A stretch of DNA of 64,000 nucleotides, from the NCBI RefSeq assembly GCF_009827395.1, contig NZ_WTYX01000002.1, positions 744,001-808,000 on the forward strand, written 5' to 3'. Each line of letters starts with the position of its first letter. Within the stretch, counting starts at the first letter, position 1. Positions 1 to 8,272 of the stretch are shown here, piece by piece. The notes under the pieces were generated by a model. That model worked only from the letters and a program-made list of their open reading frames with translations, did not search any database and was not told where the DNA came from. The stretch is from Pontixanthobacter aquaemixtae. Its GTDB lineage: Bacteria; Pseudomonadota; Alphaproteobacteria; Sphingomonadales; Sphingomonadaceae. Made by a program: the position numbers and the translations under genes.

Positions 1-374
1 CGTTCGATTTGGCTGTTTCTACCTATTTCTGGTGGCAAGATCGCAATGCCGAAGAAATGCCGTTTGCGCTGTGGTGTATGGAATTTCACCCGTCATTGCG
101 CCGCAATGGGGAACAATATCTGATCGACGGTCAGATCACGGTCGACAGGTTTATCAGGTTTGAAAAATTCGCCGAAGATATCGCCGCGTTGGAGCGGGAT
201 TATCCGGCCCTATCCGGTTTGGCAGAGGCGTTCGCAGGCACGCGCGCGAAGGCCGGGATCAGGCCTGAAGGGGCCAAAGCGGTTCACTTCTTCGGGCAAA
301 ACCGCGCATTGCGGCGATTGGTCGAGAAAAGCTGCGCATTCGAAATGGAGCATTTCGGCTACACGCTGGAGTGA
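1..374 (+). CDS. Sulfotransferase-family protein, 3' fragment
   Basis: The reading frame is open from the first complete codon (base 3) to the TGA at 372-374, so the gene starts outside the window. About 123 C-terminal residues are visible. The pattern of a Tyr-Leu segment followed by a basic/acidic 'RFIRFEKFAEDIAAL' stretch and a C-terminal 'EMEHFGYTLE' end resembles the tail of family-2 sulfotransferases, which move sulfate from PAPS onto an acceptor. The PAPS-binding motifs would lie upstream and cannot be seen, so the assignment is tentative. Confidence 0.55.
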   Translation, partial: FDLAVSTYFWWQDRNAEEMPFALWCMEFHPSLRRNGEQYLIDGQITVDRFIRFEKFAEDIAALERDYPALSGLAEAFAGTRAKAGIRPEGAKAVHFFGQNRALRRLVEKSCAFEMEHFGYTLE

Positions 375-382
375 GCCGCGGC

Positions 383-934
383 CTACCAGCTGTTTCCGTC
401 ATCAATAGCGCGCTGCTCGGCTGCGGTGGTTTTCCGGCCCAGCACGTCATTGCGGTGCGGGAAACGGCCGAATTGCGCGATCATCTTATGATGGCTTTCC
501 GCGAAAGAGCGATTGTCGGGCAAATGCTCGCTGAAATAGGCAAGGCTTGCCTCCTGATCGGCAAGATCTTCGCTATGCATCAGCGGCATGGCGACAAACT
601 GGCGTTCTTTATCGGGTAATGCGGTGTCCCAACCGCGCGCGATTGCGCCTTTGGCGATTTCCCTTGCGAGAGGATCGAAAGCAAAAGCCCGCGCCGTCCC
701 GCGATAGATATTGCGCGGGACCTGATCGAACAGAAGGATGGCAGCTTGCGCCGATCTGGCGTCAGTCAGAAACGCATTTGCTTTGTGCGCGCTTGCTTTA
801 TCGAGAACATCTTCAAACCGCTGCCTGAGAGCGGAATCGACAGAGTCACTGCTGCCGAACCAATCGCTTGGCTCAAGCTCTTCGAACCAGAAATGCAGCA
901 ATTCGCCCATCCAAGCGGGCGGCGTGCCAGCCAT
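383..934 (-). CDS. DUF924 family protein
   Basis: A 183-residue protein of the usual length for the DUF924 family, whose fold resembles TPR-like helical repeats. Visible family motifs are FWFEE and WFGS near the N-terminus, LFDQVPRNIYRGTA in the middle, MPLMHSED, and FGRFPHRN with LGR near the C-terminus. No biochemical role is established for the family. It converges on the sulfotransferase fragment (8 bp apart) and lies 8 bp after the stop-side neighbour on the same strand, so it may be the last gene of the 1809-383 leftward run. Confidence 0.88.
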   Translation of the reverse strand: MAGTPPAWMGELLHFWFEELEPSDWFGSSDSVDSALRQRFEDVLDKASAHKANAFLTDARSAQAAILLFDQVPRNIYRGTARAFAFDPLAREIAKGAIARGWDTALPDKERQFVAMPLMHSEDLADQEASLAYFSEHLPDNRSFAESHHKMIAQFGRFPHRNDVLGRKTTAAEQRAIDDGNSW

Positions 935-942
935 GGACGGGT

Positions 943-1359
943 TCAGCTCGCTTTGCGGTAGGGAACGAATTTACCGAGATTGATATTGCCGGTGTAGTGC
1001 CCCACATGCCGGTCAACGGTGGTAATAATGTCGGTATTGCACCAGCGATTGCCGAATGTCGTGCGGCGGACCATCGTATCGCGATCGTCCAGACTGCGCG
1101 CATTATGCGGCACGTTTACATAGAGCGTGCGGCCGCTCTTATAGACCAGCGCGGTGCCATCGATAACTTTGATATCGAGATTGGGTGCGGCGTAAATGCA
1201 GCTTTGCGGTTCGCCGGCAACACGGCCCTCCAGCATTTTGGCAAGTTTTGCCTCGCCTTCCGTCATTTCCTCGCTGGATTGCGTTTCAGCGCCGACGGAC
1301 GGGATCGCGACCAAGGCAGCCGCAGCAAAAGAAGCGGCGATCAGTTTCAGATTGGTCAT
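943..1359 (-). CDS. Small exported protein, copy 2 of a tandem paralogous pair
   Basis: A 138-residue protein with an N-terminal signal peptide (basic start, Ala-rich core, probable cleavage after VGA near residue 24). I do not recognise a named family. It shares with the upstream gene the pattern GEA.LA..L.G..AGEP..C, then VID.TALV, then (L/I)YVN and a C-terminal FVPY. Two cysteines in the mature part (QSCIY and RWCNT) match cysteines in the paralogue and could form a disulfide in the periplasm. The ATG at 1359 follows a GGGAGA ribosome site at good spacing. It is 27 bp downstream of its paralogue, so the two are probably co-transcribed. Confidence 0.75.
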   Translation of the reverse strand: MTNLKLIAASFAAAALVAIPSVGAETQSSEEMTEGEAKLAKMLEGRVAGEPQSCIYAAPNLDIKVIDGTALVYKSGRTLYVNVPHNARSLDDRDTMVRRTTFGNRWCNTDIITTVDRHVGHYTGNINLGKFVPYRKAS

Positions 1360-1386
1360 AATGTGTCTCCCAGTTTTGGCGTGAAT

Positions 1387-1809
1387 TTAGTCGGCGGTAT
1401 CCACCTTGGTATACGGAACAAAATCGCTCAGCGTTACAATCGGGCCGGTAAAGCGCCCGTCGCGGCTGTACATTTCAATCTGGTCGTGGCGGCACAGATT
1501 GTTGCCAAACAGTTTGAATACCGGAACGTCGAAAGTGTCGAGAAACCGCGGTGAATTGGTCCGGTTTACATAAATCGTCTGGCGATCACGGAAAACCAGC
1601 GCCGTATCATCGATGACGCGCAAGCGGTCACGCTGCGAACTTCGCAGGCATTTGACAGGCTCTCCGGCCTGATATCCGTCAAGCAGCTCGGCCAATTCAG
1701 CCTCGCCTTTGGGAAGCGGCGCCTGTTCGCTATCTTCAGCCGCAGCGGGCATTGCGAACAATGTTGCAAGGGCCGCAAGGGCGGAAATGGCGGTGACGCT
1801 ACGGGTCAT
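1387..1809 (-). CDS. Small exported protein, copy 1 of a tandem paralogous pair
   Basis: A 140-residue protein with a signal peptide ending around AMPAAAED. The mature part carries GEAELAELLDGYQAGEPVKC, VIDDTALVF, TIYVN and FVPYTK, aligned in the same order as in the 943-1359 gene. Overall identity looks moderate, so the duplication is not recent. The function is unknown; an exported, disulfide-containing role is inferred from the signal peptide and the conserved cysteine pair (VKCLR and NNLCRH). Confidence 0.75.
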   Translation of the reverse strand: MTRSVTAISALAALATLFAMPAAAEDSEQAPLPKGEAELAELLDGYQAGEPVKCLRSSQRDRLRVIDDTALVFRDRQTIYVNRTNSPRFLDTFDVPVFKLFGNNLCRHDQIEMYSRDGRFTGPIVTLSDFVPYTKVDTAD

Positions 1810-1856
1810 TTTGCCACTTTATACCAAACCGGTCTGAATGTCGCCTGACTCGGTTT

Positions 1857-3281
1857 TCAGGCGGTTCCGCCCACGGTTAACCCGCCCACCAGCAGAGTCG
1901 GTTGACCCACGCCTGCGGGCACGCTTTGGCCGCCTTTGCCGCACATGCCGATGCCTTCATCGAGTGCCATGTCATTGCCGATACCGGTGACGTGTTTGAG
2001 CACGCTCGGCCCGTCTCCGATCAGCGTCGCACCCTTGATCGGGGCGGCCAATTTTCCCGCTTCTACCTTGTAAGCTTCGGTGCAGGAGAAAGTGAATCGG
2101 CCCGAGACAATATCGACTTGCCCGCCGCCAAAGCTCTTGCAGAAAATGCCGTTCTTCATCCCGGCGAGCAGTTCCGCAGGATCATCCGTCCCGCCGCGCA
2201 TGAACGTGTTGGTCATTCGCGGCATGGGGGCGTGCTGATAGGATTGGCGGCGGCCATTGCCGGTTGGCTCAACCCCCATCAGCCGCGCATTGAGCCTGTC
2301 CTGCATGTATCCTTTCAGGATACCGTCTTCGATCAGCACCGTTTCTTCGGTGGGCGTGCCTTCATCATCAATGCTCAGCGAGCCGCGCCGGTTTTCGATG
2401 CTGCCATCATCAATCACGGTGACCCCGGGGGCCGCAACGCGCTCTCCGATACGGCCGGAAAAGGCGCTGGTGCCTTTGCGGTTGAAGTCCCCTTCCAGCC
2501 CGTGGCCGACCGCTTCGTGCAGAATGATACCCGGCCAGCCGGGCGCGAGCAGCACGGGCATTTCGCCCGCAGGGGCATCGACACTTTCCAGATTGACCAT
2601 CGCCTGCCGCACCGCCTCGTCGATTGCGTGGTTCAATTCGCCCTGTTCGAACAGCTTGTCATAAAGATAGCGCCCGCCAAATCCGTAAGAGCCCCTTTCG
2701 CGCCGCCCGTTGGCCTCCGCCAGGACCGCGACATTGAGCCGGACCAGCGGACGGATATCGGTTGCACGAAAACCGTCAGCGCGGACAATTTCGATCACGC
2801 TCCAGCTTGCAGAGAGCGAAGCGGTTACTTGCGCCACGCGCGGATCACACGCGCGTGCAGCCGCGTCGATCTGTTCCAGCAAGGCGACTTTCTTCGCAAA
2901 AGGCACCGCGTCGAGCGGGCTTGCATCGGTGTATAGCCGCTGGTTGCTTTTGCGCGGTTGGGGCGAAGAGCGGCCGGTTGCCGGATCGAGCAATTGCAAT
3001 GTCTCGCCCGCGCGTTTGATCGCCGCCGCGCTGATATCATTGGCATGGGCAAAGCCAGTCATTTCGCCTGACACGCCGCGAAGGCCAAAGCCCGCGTCGC
3101 GCGAATAATCCGCCGTTTTCAACCGGCCATCGTCAAAGGTGAAAGCTTCTGAGACGCTGTGCTGCAGATAGAGCTCGCCATCGTCGCAATTTTTCAGCGT
3201 TTCGGCGGTCAGCGCTTGCGCCTCGTCGGGATCGAGTTTGCCGTCAGCATAAAGAAGCGAGCGGGGATCGGTTGCGGTCAT
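1857..3281 (-). CDS. tldD: Metalloprotease TldD
   Basis: A 474-residue TldD/PmbA-family zinc protease. With its partner TldE/PmbA it degrades unfolded peptides and in some bacteria matures ribosomal peptides. The zinc motif HEAVGHGLEGD is present after LLAPGWPGIIL, followed by the family signatures SGRIGE, DEGTPTE and MPRMTNTF, and the C-terminal GMCGKGGQ. No tldE/pmbA gene is in this window. The frame also allows GTG starts at 3296 and 3290; a GAGGTG site at about 3299-3304 is best spaced for GTG 3290, while ATG 3281 matches the usual N-terminus and is used here. The leader overlaps an intergenic repeat. Confidence 0.93.
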   Translation of the reverse strand: MTATDPRSLLYADGKLDPDEAQALTAETLKNCDDGELYLQHSVSEAFTFDDGRLKTADYSRDAGFGLRGVSGEMTGFAHANDISAAAIKRAGETLQLLDPATGRSSPQPRKSNQRLYTDASPLDAVPFAKKVALLEQIDAAARACDPRVAQVTASLSASWSVIEIVRADGFRATDIRPLVRLNVAVLAEANGRRERGSYGFGGRYLYDKLFEQGELNHAIDEAVRQAMVNLESVDAPAGEMPVLLAPGWPGIILHEAVGHGLEGDFNRKGTSAFSGRIGERVAAPGVTVIDDGSIENRRGSLSIDDEGTPTEETVLIEDGILKGYMQDRLNARLMGVEPTGNGRRQSYQHAPMPRMTNTFMRGGTDDPAELLAGMKNGIFCKSFGGGQVDIVSGRFTFSCTEAYKVEAGKLAAPIKGATLIGDGPSVLKHVTGIGNDMALDEGIGMCGKGGQSVPAGVGQPTLLVGGLTVGGTA

Positions 3282-3303
3282 GGTGTACACATACACATCA
3301 CCT

Positions 3304-3376
3304 CATCCCGGCGAAAGCCGGGATCGGCTGCAGTTGGAGTGCTTGTTTGAGATTGATCCCGGCCTTCGCTGGGATG
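3304..3376. repeat. Paired palindromic intergenic repeat (REP-like)
   Basis: Two related palindromic units lie in opposite orientation: CATCCCGGCGAAAGCCGGG at 3304-3322, running on to GATC at 3325, and its degenerate inverse at 3355-3376. The first folds as CCCGGC-GAAA-GCCGGG, a GNRA-type tetraloop hairpin. This is the kind of short interspersed palindrome common between genes in many alphaproteobacteria. It sits between tldD and the zinc-finger gene and its left edge touches the tldD ribosome site. It could shape mRNA ends or stability. Confidence 0.7.
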
Positions 3377-3381
3377 GTGGC

Positions 3382-3588
3382 TCAACTGTCTGCCGGCCCG
3401 CCCGCCAGCACAAAACGCCGGTCGCAATAGCCGCAATCGACATAGCCATGCTGGTCGATCTCGAGATAGACCTTGGGATGTCCCAAAGCAGCGGGTTTGA
3501 ACCGGTCCCCGCCACGAATGGCGGTTGCCCCGTCACAGCTGACGCGGCGTGTGTCGACTTTGACTGTTTCGGGTGTCGTAGTGCTCAT
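3382..3588 (-). CDS. Zinc-finger CHCC domain protein (NDUFS6-like)
   Basis: A 68-residue protein of the zf-CHCC family, homologous to the zinc-binding accessory subunit of mitochondrial complex I (NDUFS6). The four ligands are visible in order: Cys in VSCDG, His in LGHPKVYL, and two Cys in VDCGYCDRRF. The frame stays open further upstream, but the ATG at 3588 gives the family's usual length and start (MSTTTPE). In alphaproteobacteria such proteins occur as single short genes; a link to respiratory complex I assembly is inferred from the eukaryotic homologue. Confidence 0.85.
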   Translation of the reverse strand: MSTTTPETVKVDTRRVSCDGATAIRGGDRFKPAALGHPKVYLEIDQHGYVDCGYCDRRFVLAGGPADS

Positions 3589-3643
3589 GGCACACGCCGA
3601 TAAATCGCATTGCCGCGCTGCGCAAGCGCGACAGTGATCGCGA

Positions 3644-3778
3644 TCAGATAAATTCGGGCGCAGTGACCCCGATTGCGGCCATCGCAACATGGTGCGGGAT
3701 CGCCTCTTTCGTTTCCGCATTGCGTACATTGCGGGCGTGGCTGAATGTCGCGGCGATATGGCGCATAATCTTGGTCAT
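3644..3778 (-). CDS. Possible 44-residue small protein
   Basis: A short open frame of 45 codons starting with ATG (MTKIMRHIAATFSHARN...) and ending in TGA. Codon choice is GC-rich in third positions and fits the neighbouring genes. The predicted protein is basic at the N-terminus with a helical, possibly amphipathic first half. I recognise no family, and the ribosome site is weak. It lies between the zinc-finger gene and the divergent ABC ATPase gene in a stretch otherwise without genes. Confidence 0.35.
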   Translation of the reverse strand: MTKIMRHIAATFSHARNVRNAETKEAIPHHVAMAAIGVTAPEFI

Positions 3779-3889
3779 GGCGCGGCGTCTAATGCGCACC
3801 CCCTAAAGTATGGTTAACGGCGCGATAACCATAGCCCCCGCGCGGTTCCCTCTTTACGGATTGCTGCAAGCCATCCTAGGGCGTGCGGC

Positions 3890-4837
3890 ATGAGCACACC
3901 CCCCGCAATCCAGATCCGCGATCTCGTCAAACGCTATGCCGGTGTGAAGGGCCCGAACGGCGAGTCTGAGGGTAAGCTTGCGCTCAAGGGTGTGAGTTTT
4001 GACGTGCCCCAAGGCGGAATCTTCGGCCTGCTCGGCCCCAATGGCGCGGGAAAGTCCACGCTGATCAATGTGCTTGCCGGTCTGGTCAACAAGACCAGCG
4101 GCAGCGCAATCATCTGGGGCTTCGACATTGATGAGCAGCGCCGCAATGCGAAGCGCGCGATTGGCATCGTGCCACAGGAAATCGTTTTCGATCCCTTCTT
4201 CACGCCTTTTGAAGTGCTGGAGAATCAGGCGGGCTTTTACGGCATAGCCAAAAGCATGCGCCGGTCCGAAAAGCTGCTGCAAGCCGTCCATCTGGCGGAC
4301 AAACGCGATGCCTATGCGCGGACATTGTCGGGCGGGATGAAGCGGCGGCTGCTGATTGCCAAGGCGATGGTCCACTCGCCGCCGATCCTTGTGCTCGACG
4401 AACCGACCGCGGGTGTCGATGTCGAATTGCGGCGCCTATTGTGGGAACTGGTGCAGGAACTCAATGACGATGGCGTCACGGTGGTGCTGACCACGCACTA
4501 TCTCGAAGAGGCAGAGCAGCTGTGCGACCGCGTGGCGATTATCAATTACGGCGAGCTGATTGCCAATAAACCGACTCGCGAAATGGTCGATATGGCGCGG
4601 GAGAAAATCGTCGCCTTGACGTTTGACAAGGATATGGGCGCGCCGCCGGTCCACCCCCAATTCGTCAAGAGCGAGAAAGCGAGCGAGCGGACGGTCGAGA
4701 TCACTTACGACAAGGACAAGCTGACCGCAGGGCAGGTTCTGGCGATGGTGCAGGAACAGGGCTTCGTGATCGAGGATGTGACGACTCGCGAAGCCGATCT
4801 GGAAGACGTGTTCGTCTCGCTCACCAGCCAGAATTGA
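3890..4837 (+). CDS. ABC transporter ATP-binding protein (ABC-2/DrrA type)
   Basis: A 315-residue ATPase subunit of an ABC-2 type exporter. Walker A GPNGAGKST is at residues 49-57, the signature LSGGM at 146-150 and Walker B with ILVLDEP at 166-172, followed by the TTHYLEEAEQL switch region. The roughly 100-residue C-terminal extension is typical of the DrrA/CcmA-like subfamily. No ABC-2 permease gene lies next to it: the next gene is convergent and unrelated. The membrane partner must be elsewhere, so the substrate cannot be guessed. Confidence 0.9.
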   Translation: MSTPPAIQIRDLVKRYAGVKGPNGESEGKLALKGVSFDVPQGGIFGLLGPNGAGKSTLINVLAGLVNKTSGSAIIWGFDIDEQRRNAKRAIGIVPQEIVFDPFFTPFEVLENQAGFYGIAKSMRRSEKLLQAVHLADKRDAYARTLSGGMKRRLLIAKAMVHSPPILVLDEPTAGVDVELRRLLWELVQELNDDGVTVVLTTHYLEEAEQLCDRVAIINYGELIANKPTREMVDMAREKIVALTFDKDMGAPPVHPQFVKSEKASERTVEITYDKDKLTAGQVLAMVQEQGFVIEDVTTREADLEDVFVSLTSQN

Positions 4838-4856
4838 TAGTGTTTTTTGCTGGCGC

Positions 4857-5417
4857 CTAGAGCGCCTTTGCGCAGGCGTTGATCTTCGCCATCGCTGCCG
4901 CCAGTGCCGATGCGCCAAAGTTCACTTTGGCCTTGGGCCCGCGATCCTTGGTCAAAAGCTCGATCGAGCTGGCATTGGCCAGCATGTTCAGCGCGCCCTT
5001 GTTCAGGCTGATCGAGTAGGAAAATTTTTCCTTCGGCTTCGGCGGGTGCTTGCTCGCCTGGACCGCGCCAAAAATCTTCTCCCCGTCTTTCATGGTGATC
5101 GCGATCTGGACCGGGAAATTGTTCAGGGTCTGCGGGGATGACATCGCCTCTGCCGGGAAAACGTCACGTGGGGTAAGGAAGGCGATATAGTAGAATACCT
5201 TGTCGCCTTTGTCGGTGAAGATCGAAATGCCCAGATCGTCCCGGCTGGTTGGCTGCGAACCGAAATTGAGATTGCAGCGACCCGGTGTCTGGTGCGCAAT
5301 CCAATTGCCATCGGCGTGGTTGCTGCGCCAAGTGATCGCATCACCGGGAGATTGCCCAAAGGCAGCCGATGCGGATAGCGCGGCAGCCAGCAGGGCTGTT
5401 GTGGCAAAAATTTTCAT
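4857..5417 (-). CDS. Exported protein, possibly invasion-associated-locus-B-like
   Basis: A 186-residue protein with a clear signal peptide (MKIFATTALLAAALSASAA, cleavage near AFG/Q). The mature part has one Cys in GRCNLNF and one close to the C-terminus (INACAKAL). The layout, with a strand-rich middle ending in 'IELLTKDRG..AKVNFGASALAAAM' and a terminal Cys, recalls the IalB family of small periplasmic proteins, but I am not certain. Start at ATG 5417 is chosen over the upstream TTG/ATG because it begins the signal peptide. Confidence 0.6.
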   Translation of the reverse strand: MKIFATTALLAAALSASAAFGQSPGDAITWRSNHADGNWIAHQTPGRCNLNFGSQPTSRDDLGISIFTDKGDKVFYYIAFLTPRDVFPAEAMSSPQTLNNFPVQIAITMKDGEKIFGAVQASKHPPKPKEKFSYSISLNKGALNMLANASSIELLTKDRGPKAKVNFGASALAAAMAKINACAKAL

Positions 5418-5482
5418 ATTCACGACCCTTGCAAGCATGGCGGAGATGGTGAAGACCGCCCGTCTATCTCATCTTTTAGACA

Positions 5483-7081
5483 ATGCGGAAGCGCAAAACC
5501 TTGTCAAAACACGACATTCTGATCATTGGCTCCGGCGCGGCAGGCCTTACCGCGGCTCTGGCGCTGGCCGAACACAAGAAAGTTCTGGTGCTCGCCAAAG
5601 GCGGGCTCGACACGGGATCGACCGCCTGGGCGCAAGGCGGAATCGCGGCGGTGCTCGATGCGGGCGACACGTTTGACAACCATATCCGCGATACGATGGT
5701 CGCGGGCGCGGGGCTCAATCGGCGCGAAACGGTCGAATTTGTGATCGAACGCGCGCCGCGCAGCATTGAACGGCTGGTCGAGCTGGGCGTGCCCTTCAAC
5801 CAGGATTCGGGCGATCTGCATCTCACGCGCGAAGGCGGGCATTCGCATCGCCGGATCGTCCATGTGAACGATGCAACCGGATGGGCGGTGCAGGAAGCTC
5901 TGCTCAAGGCAGCAGAGGCCAATCCCAATATCACCATGCTGGCGGGCCGCGCCTGCGTTGATCTGATCACCGGACGCCACGCGCAGGATTATTCCGGGTC
6001 GGGCCGCGTGTGGGGTGCCTATGCGCTCAATCAGGAAACCGGCGAAGTCGAAACCCATATTGCAACCGCGACGATCCTCGCGGCGGGCGGGGCGGGGCGC
6101 GTTTACCAGTTCAGCACCGCACCGCGCGGGGCGACGGGCGATGGCATCGCAATGGCGTGGCGCGCGGGCGCGCGCGTTTCCAATATGGAAATGATGCAAT
6201 TCCACCCGACCTGCCTGTATAATCTGGAAGTCAAAAACTTCCTGATTACAGAGGCGGTGCGCGGCGAAGGCGGGCATTTGCTCCATCCCGAAACCGGCCA
6301 CCGTTTTATGACCGATTACGATGCGGAGCGGATGGAGTTGGCCCCGCGCGACGTGGTGGCGCGCGCGATCGATGACCAGATCAAGCGCTATGGTCTCGAT
6401 TATGTCCATCTCGATATCAGCCACCAGCCTGCTGATTTCGTGACGCATCATTTCCCGACAATTCACGAGAAGCTGATGGGGCTGGGCATCGACATGACCA
6501 AGGGCCCGATCCCGGTGGTTCCGGCGCAGCATTATACCTGCGGCGGGGTGCATGTCGGGCTGGACGCGCGGACCGATTTGCCGGGACTATGGGCGGCGGG
6601 TGAAGTGACCGAAAGCGGCCTGCACGGCGCCAACCGACTGGCGTCGAACAGCTTGCTCGAATGTTTTGTATTCGGCGAAGCGGCGGCGTGCGATATTCTT
6701 GGCCGGTGGGACGAATTGCTGACCCCGCCTGCAATCAAGGAATGGGACGAAAGCCGCGTGACCGATTCCGACGAGGAAGTTGTGGTCAAACAGAACTGGA
6801 CCGAAATCCGCCGCTTCATGTGGAACTATGTCGGCATTGTCCGCACCACCAAACGCCTAGAGCGGGCCCGCAACCGGATCCGCATGCTGACCGAGGAAGT
6901 GGAGGATTATTACGGCAATTTCCGTGTGACCACCGATCTGATCGAACTCAGAAACCTGCTTCAGGCAGCGGAGCTGATCGTTCGTTCAGCGCTGGAACGG
7001 CACGAGAGCCGCGGGCTGCATTACACGCTCGATTATCCCGATACTGCCGACGAAGCGCGCGATACGGTGTTGGTGCCCTGA
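5483..7081 (+). CDS. nadB: L-aspartate oxidase
   Basis: A 532-residue flavoprotein that oxidises L-aspartate to iminoaspartate, the first step of de novo NAD synthesis. The FAD-binding GSGAAGL motif is at about residues 16-22, followed by STAWAQGGIAAV, the substrate-site THREGGHS-like segment (LTREGGHSHRRI), and HPTCLY. The C-terminal AAGEVTESGLHGANRLASNSL region is diagnostic of the fumarate reductase/succinate dehydrogenase flavoprotein fold. nadA and nadC, which often sit beside nadB, are absent from this window. It converges on the Sel1-like gene 13 bp downstream. Confidence 0.95.
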   Translation: MRKRKTLSKHDILIIGSGAAGLTAALALAEHKKVLVLAKGGLDTGSTAWAQGGIAAVLDAGDTFDNHIRDTMVAGAGLNRRETVEFVIERAPRSIERLVELGVPFNQDSGDLHLTREGGHSHRRIVHVNDATGWAVQEALLKAAEANPNITMLAGRACVDLITGRHAQDYSGSGRVWGAYALNQETGEVETHIATATILAAGGAGRVYQFSTAPRGATGDGIAMAWRAGARVSNMEMMQFHPTCLYNLEVKNFLITEAVRGEGGHLLHPETGHRFMTDYDAERMELAPRDVVARAIDDQIKRYGLDYVHLDISHQPADFVTHHFPTIHEKLMGLGIDMTKGPIPVVPAQHYTCGGVHVGLDARTDLPGLWAAGEVTESGLHGANRLASNSLLECFVFGEAAACDILGRWDELLTPPAIKEWDESRVTDSDEEVVVKQNWTEIRRFMWNYVGIVRTTKRLERARNRIRMLTEEVEDYYGNFRVTTDLIELRNLLQAAELIVRSALERHESRGLHYTLDYPDTADEARDTVLVP

Positions 7082-7094
7082 GCGGGCTTGCCAC

Positions 7095-7985
7095 TTACAA
7101 TCGCTTGAGCTGGTTGCAGGCATATTCATATTTTGCCCCGCAGGCGTCTTGCAGCAGCCGCTTGGTCTTCGCCGGATCGCGCGTCGCCGCAGGGCCTCTG
7201 GTGAGGCTGACCGCATAAGTCGTGCACCGTTCTGGCGAAGGTGCCAGCGTGCAGGCTTTCTCGAGCGAACCGAGAGCCGATGGAACATCCTTCGCGCCGC
7301 CCCAGCCGCCTTCGAGATAGAGGCCGTGATACCAGCAGCTCTCACCCTGCGCCATCCATGATGCCTGGCAAGCGGTCCCCGCCGCCTTGCGGGCGAAGAC
7401 ATAATCGGGGTTGGTTGCAACGTCGGCTGGCTTTTTCAGCGCATCGAAGAAAACCATTCGCGTGGCCTGATAACAGGCCACAGCCACCGTTTCCGAACAC
7501 GCCTTGCGGTACAGCGCCATCGCTGCCTTTTCATCTTTCGCCACACCGCGCCCGTCTTTCAAAGCCTCGGCATTGAAAGCGCATGCAGTCAGGTTCCCGA
7601 AGTCACAGCTGCGCCCGAAATGTGTGAAAGCCGCCGCATTATCGACCGGGCCGCCAACGCCCTGCAGGAACACTTGCCCTGCGCGGTAACATGTACCCCG
7701 GCCGGCAATGCGCAATTCGTTGGTTGCGCCACCATTGGCGGCTGCCGCATCGCACCCGATTTTCAGATATTGGCGGCGCTTGGTATCGTGTTCGCCCTTC
7801 GGCCCGATTGCCAGATAATGGTTCGAAACCACCACGCAGGAAATCGGCCTTTTGTTCGCGGTGCAATCAGTAATCGCTTTTTGCAGACCGGCGGGTGTCA
7901 GCTGCTTCCCCGTGTCGTTCTGCGCTGCAGCCGGTGCGGCGAAAGAGAACGATAACATTGCAGCGAGTACGGCAAGAGTCCGCAT
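7095..7985 (-). CDS. Exported Sel1-like repeat protein
   Basis: A 296-residue protein with a signal peptide (cleavage after PAAAQ, near residue 22). The mature protein is cysteine-rich, with recurring units of the type G...D...A...F...C..G...AC, seen around residues 125-175 and again at 225-285. These match the helix pairs of Sel1/HcpA-like repeats, where disulfides lock each repeat. Such periplasmic proteins serve as scaffolds, but the partner here is unknown. ATG 7985 starts the signal peptide and is clearly the right start. Confidence 0.72.
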   Translation of the reverse strand: MRTLAVLAAMLSFSFAAPAAAQNDTGKQLTPAGLQKAITDCTANKRPISCVVVSNHYLAIGPKGEHDTKRRQYLKIGCDAAAANGGATNELRIAGRGTCYRAGQVFLQGVGGPVDNAAAFTHFGRSCDFGNLTACAFNAEALKDGRGVAKDEKAAMALYRKACSETVAVACYQATRMVFFDALKKPADVATNPDYVFARKAAGTACQASWMAQGESCWYHGLYLEGGWGGAKDVPSALGSLEKACTLAPSPERCTTYAVSLTRGPAATRDPAKTKRLLQDACGAKYEYACNQLKRL

Positions 7986-8272
7986 AGTCTGATCCTTGTA
8001 ATATCAAGCGGGTGAGCAGCGGCCTCTACCCCGAATTTCCCGCAAGGCATTGTAAAAGCGCGACAGTTCCCGGATTCATTGGACCGGTTTTCCAGTCATT
8101 TCCACCCCTGATCCTCTGCCGGGCCGGCGGTTGCAATCCGCGCAGTATGCGGGTTGTGCCCCGCTCTCTCCGACAGGCCTTGACGCAATTTTTTGAGAGC
8201 GATGCTTGCCGCGCAACAACAATTGTGGCCAAACATATCGCAGAACAGACATTGAAGTTTCAGGAGAGGCCA

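Noticed and set aside
1902-2936. 344-codon plus-strand frame across tldD
   Set aside because: Antisense shadow of a well-recognised gene.
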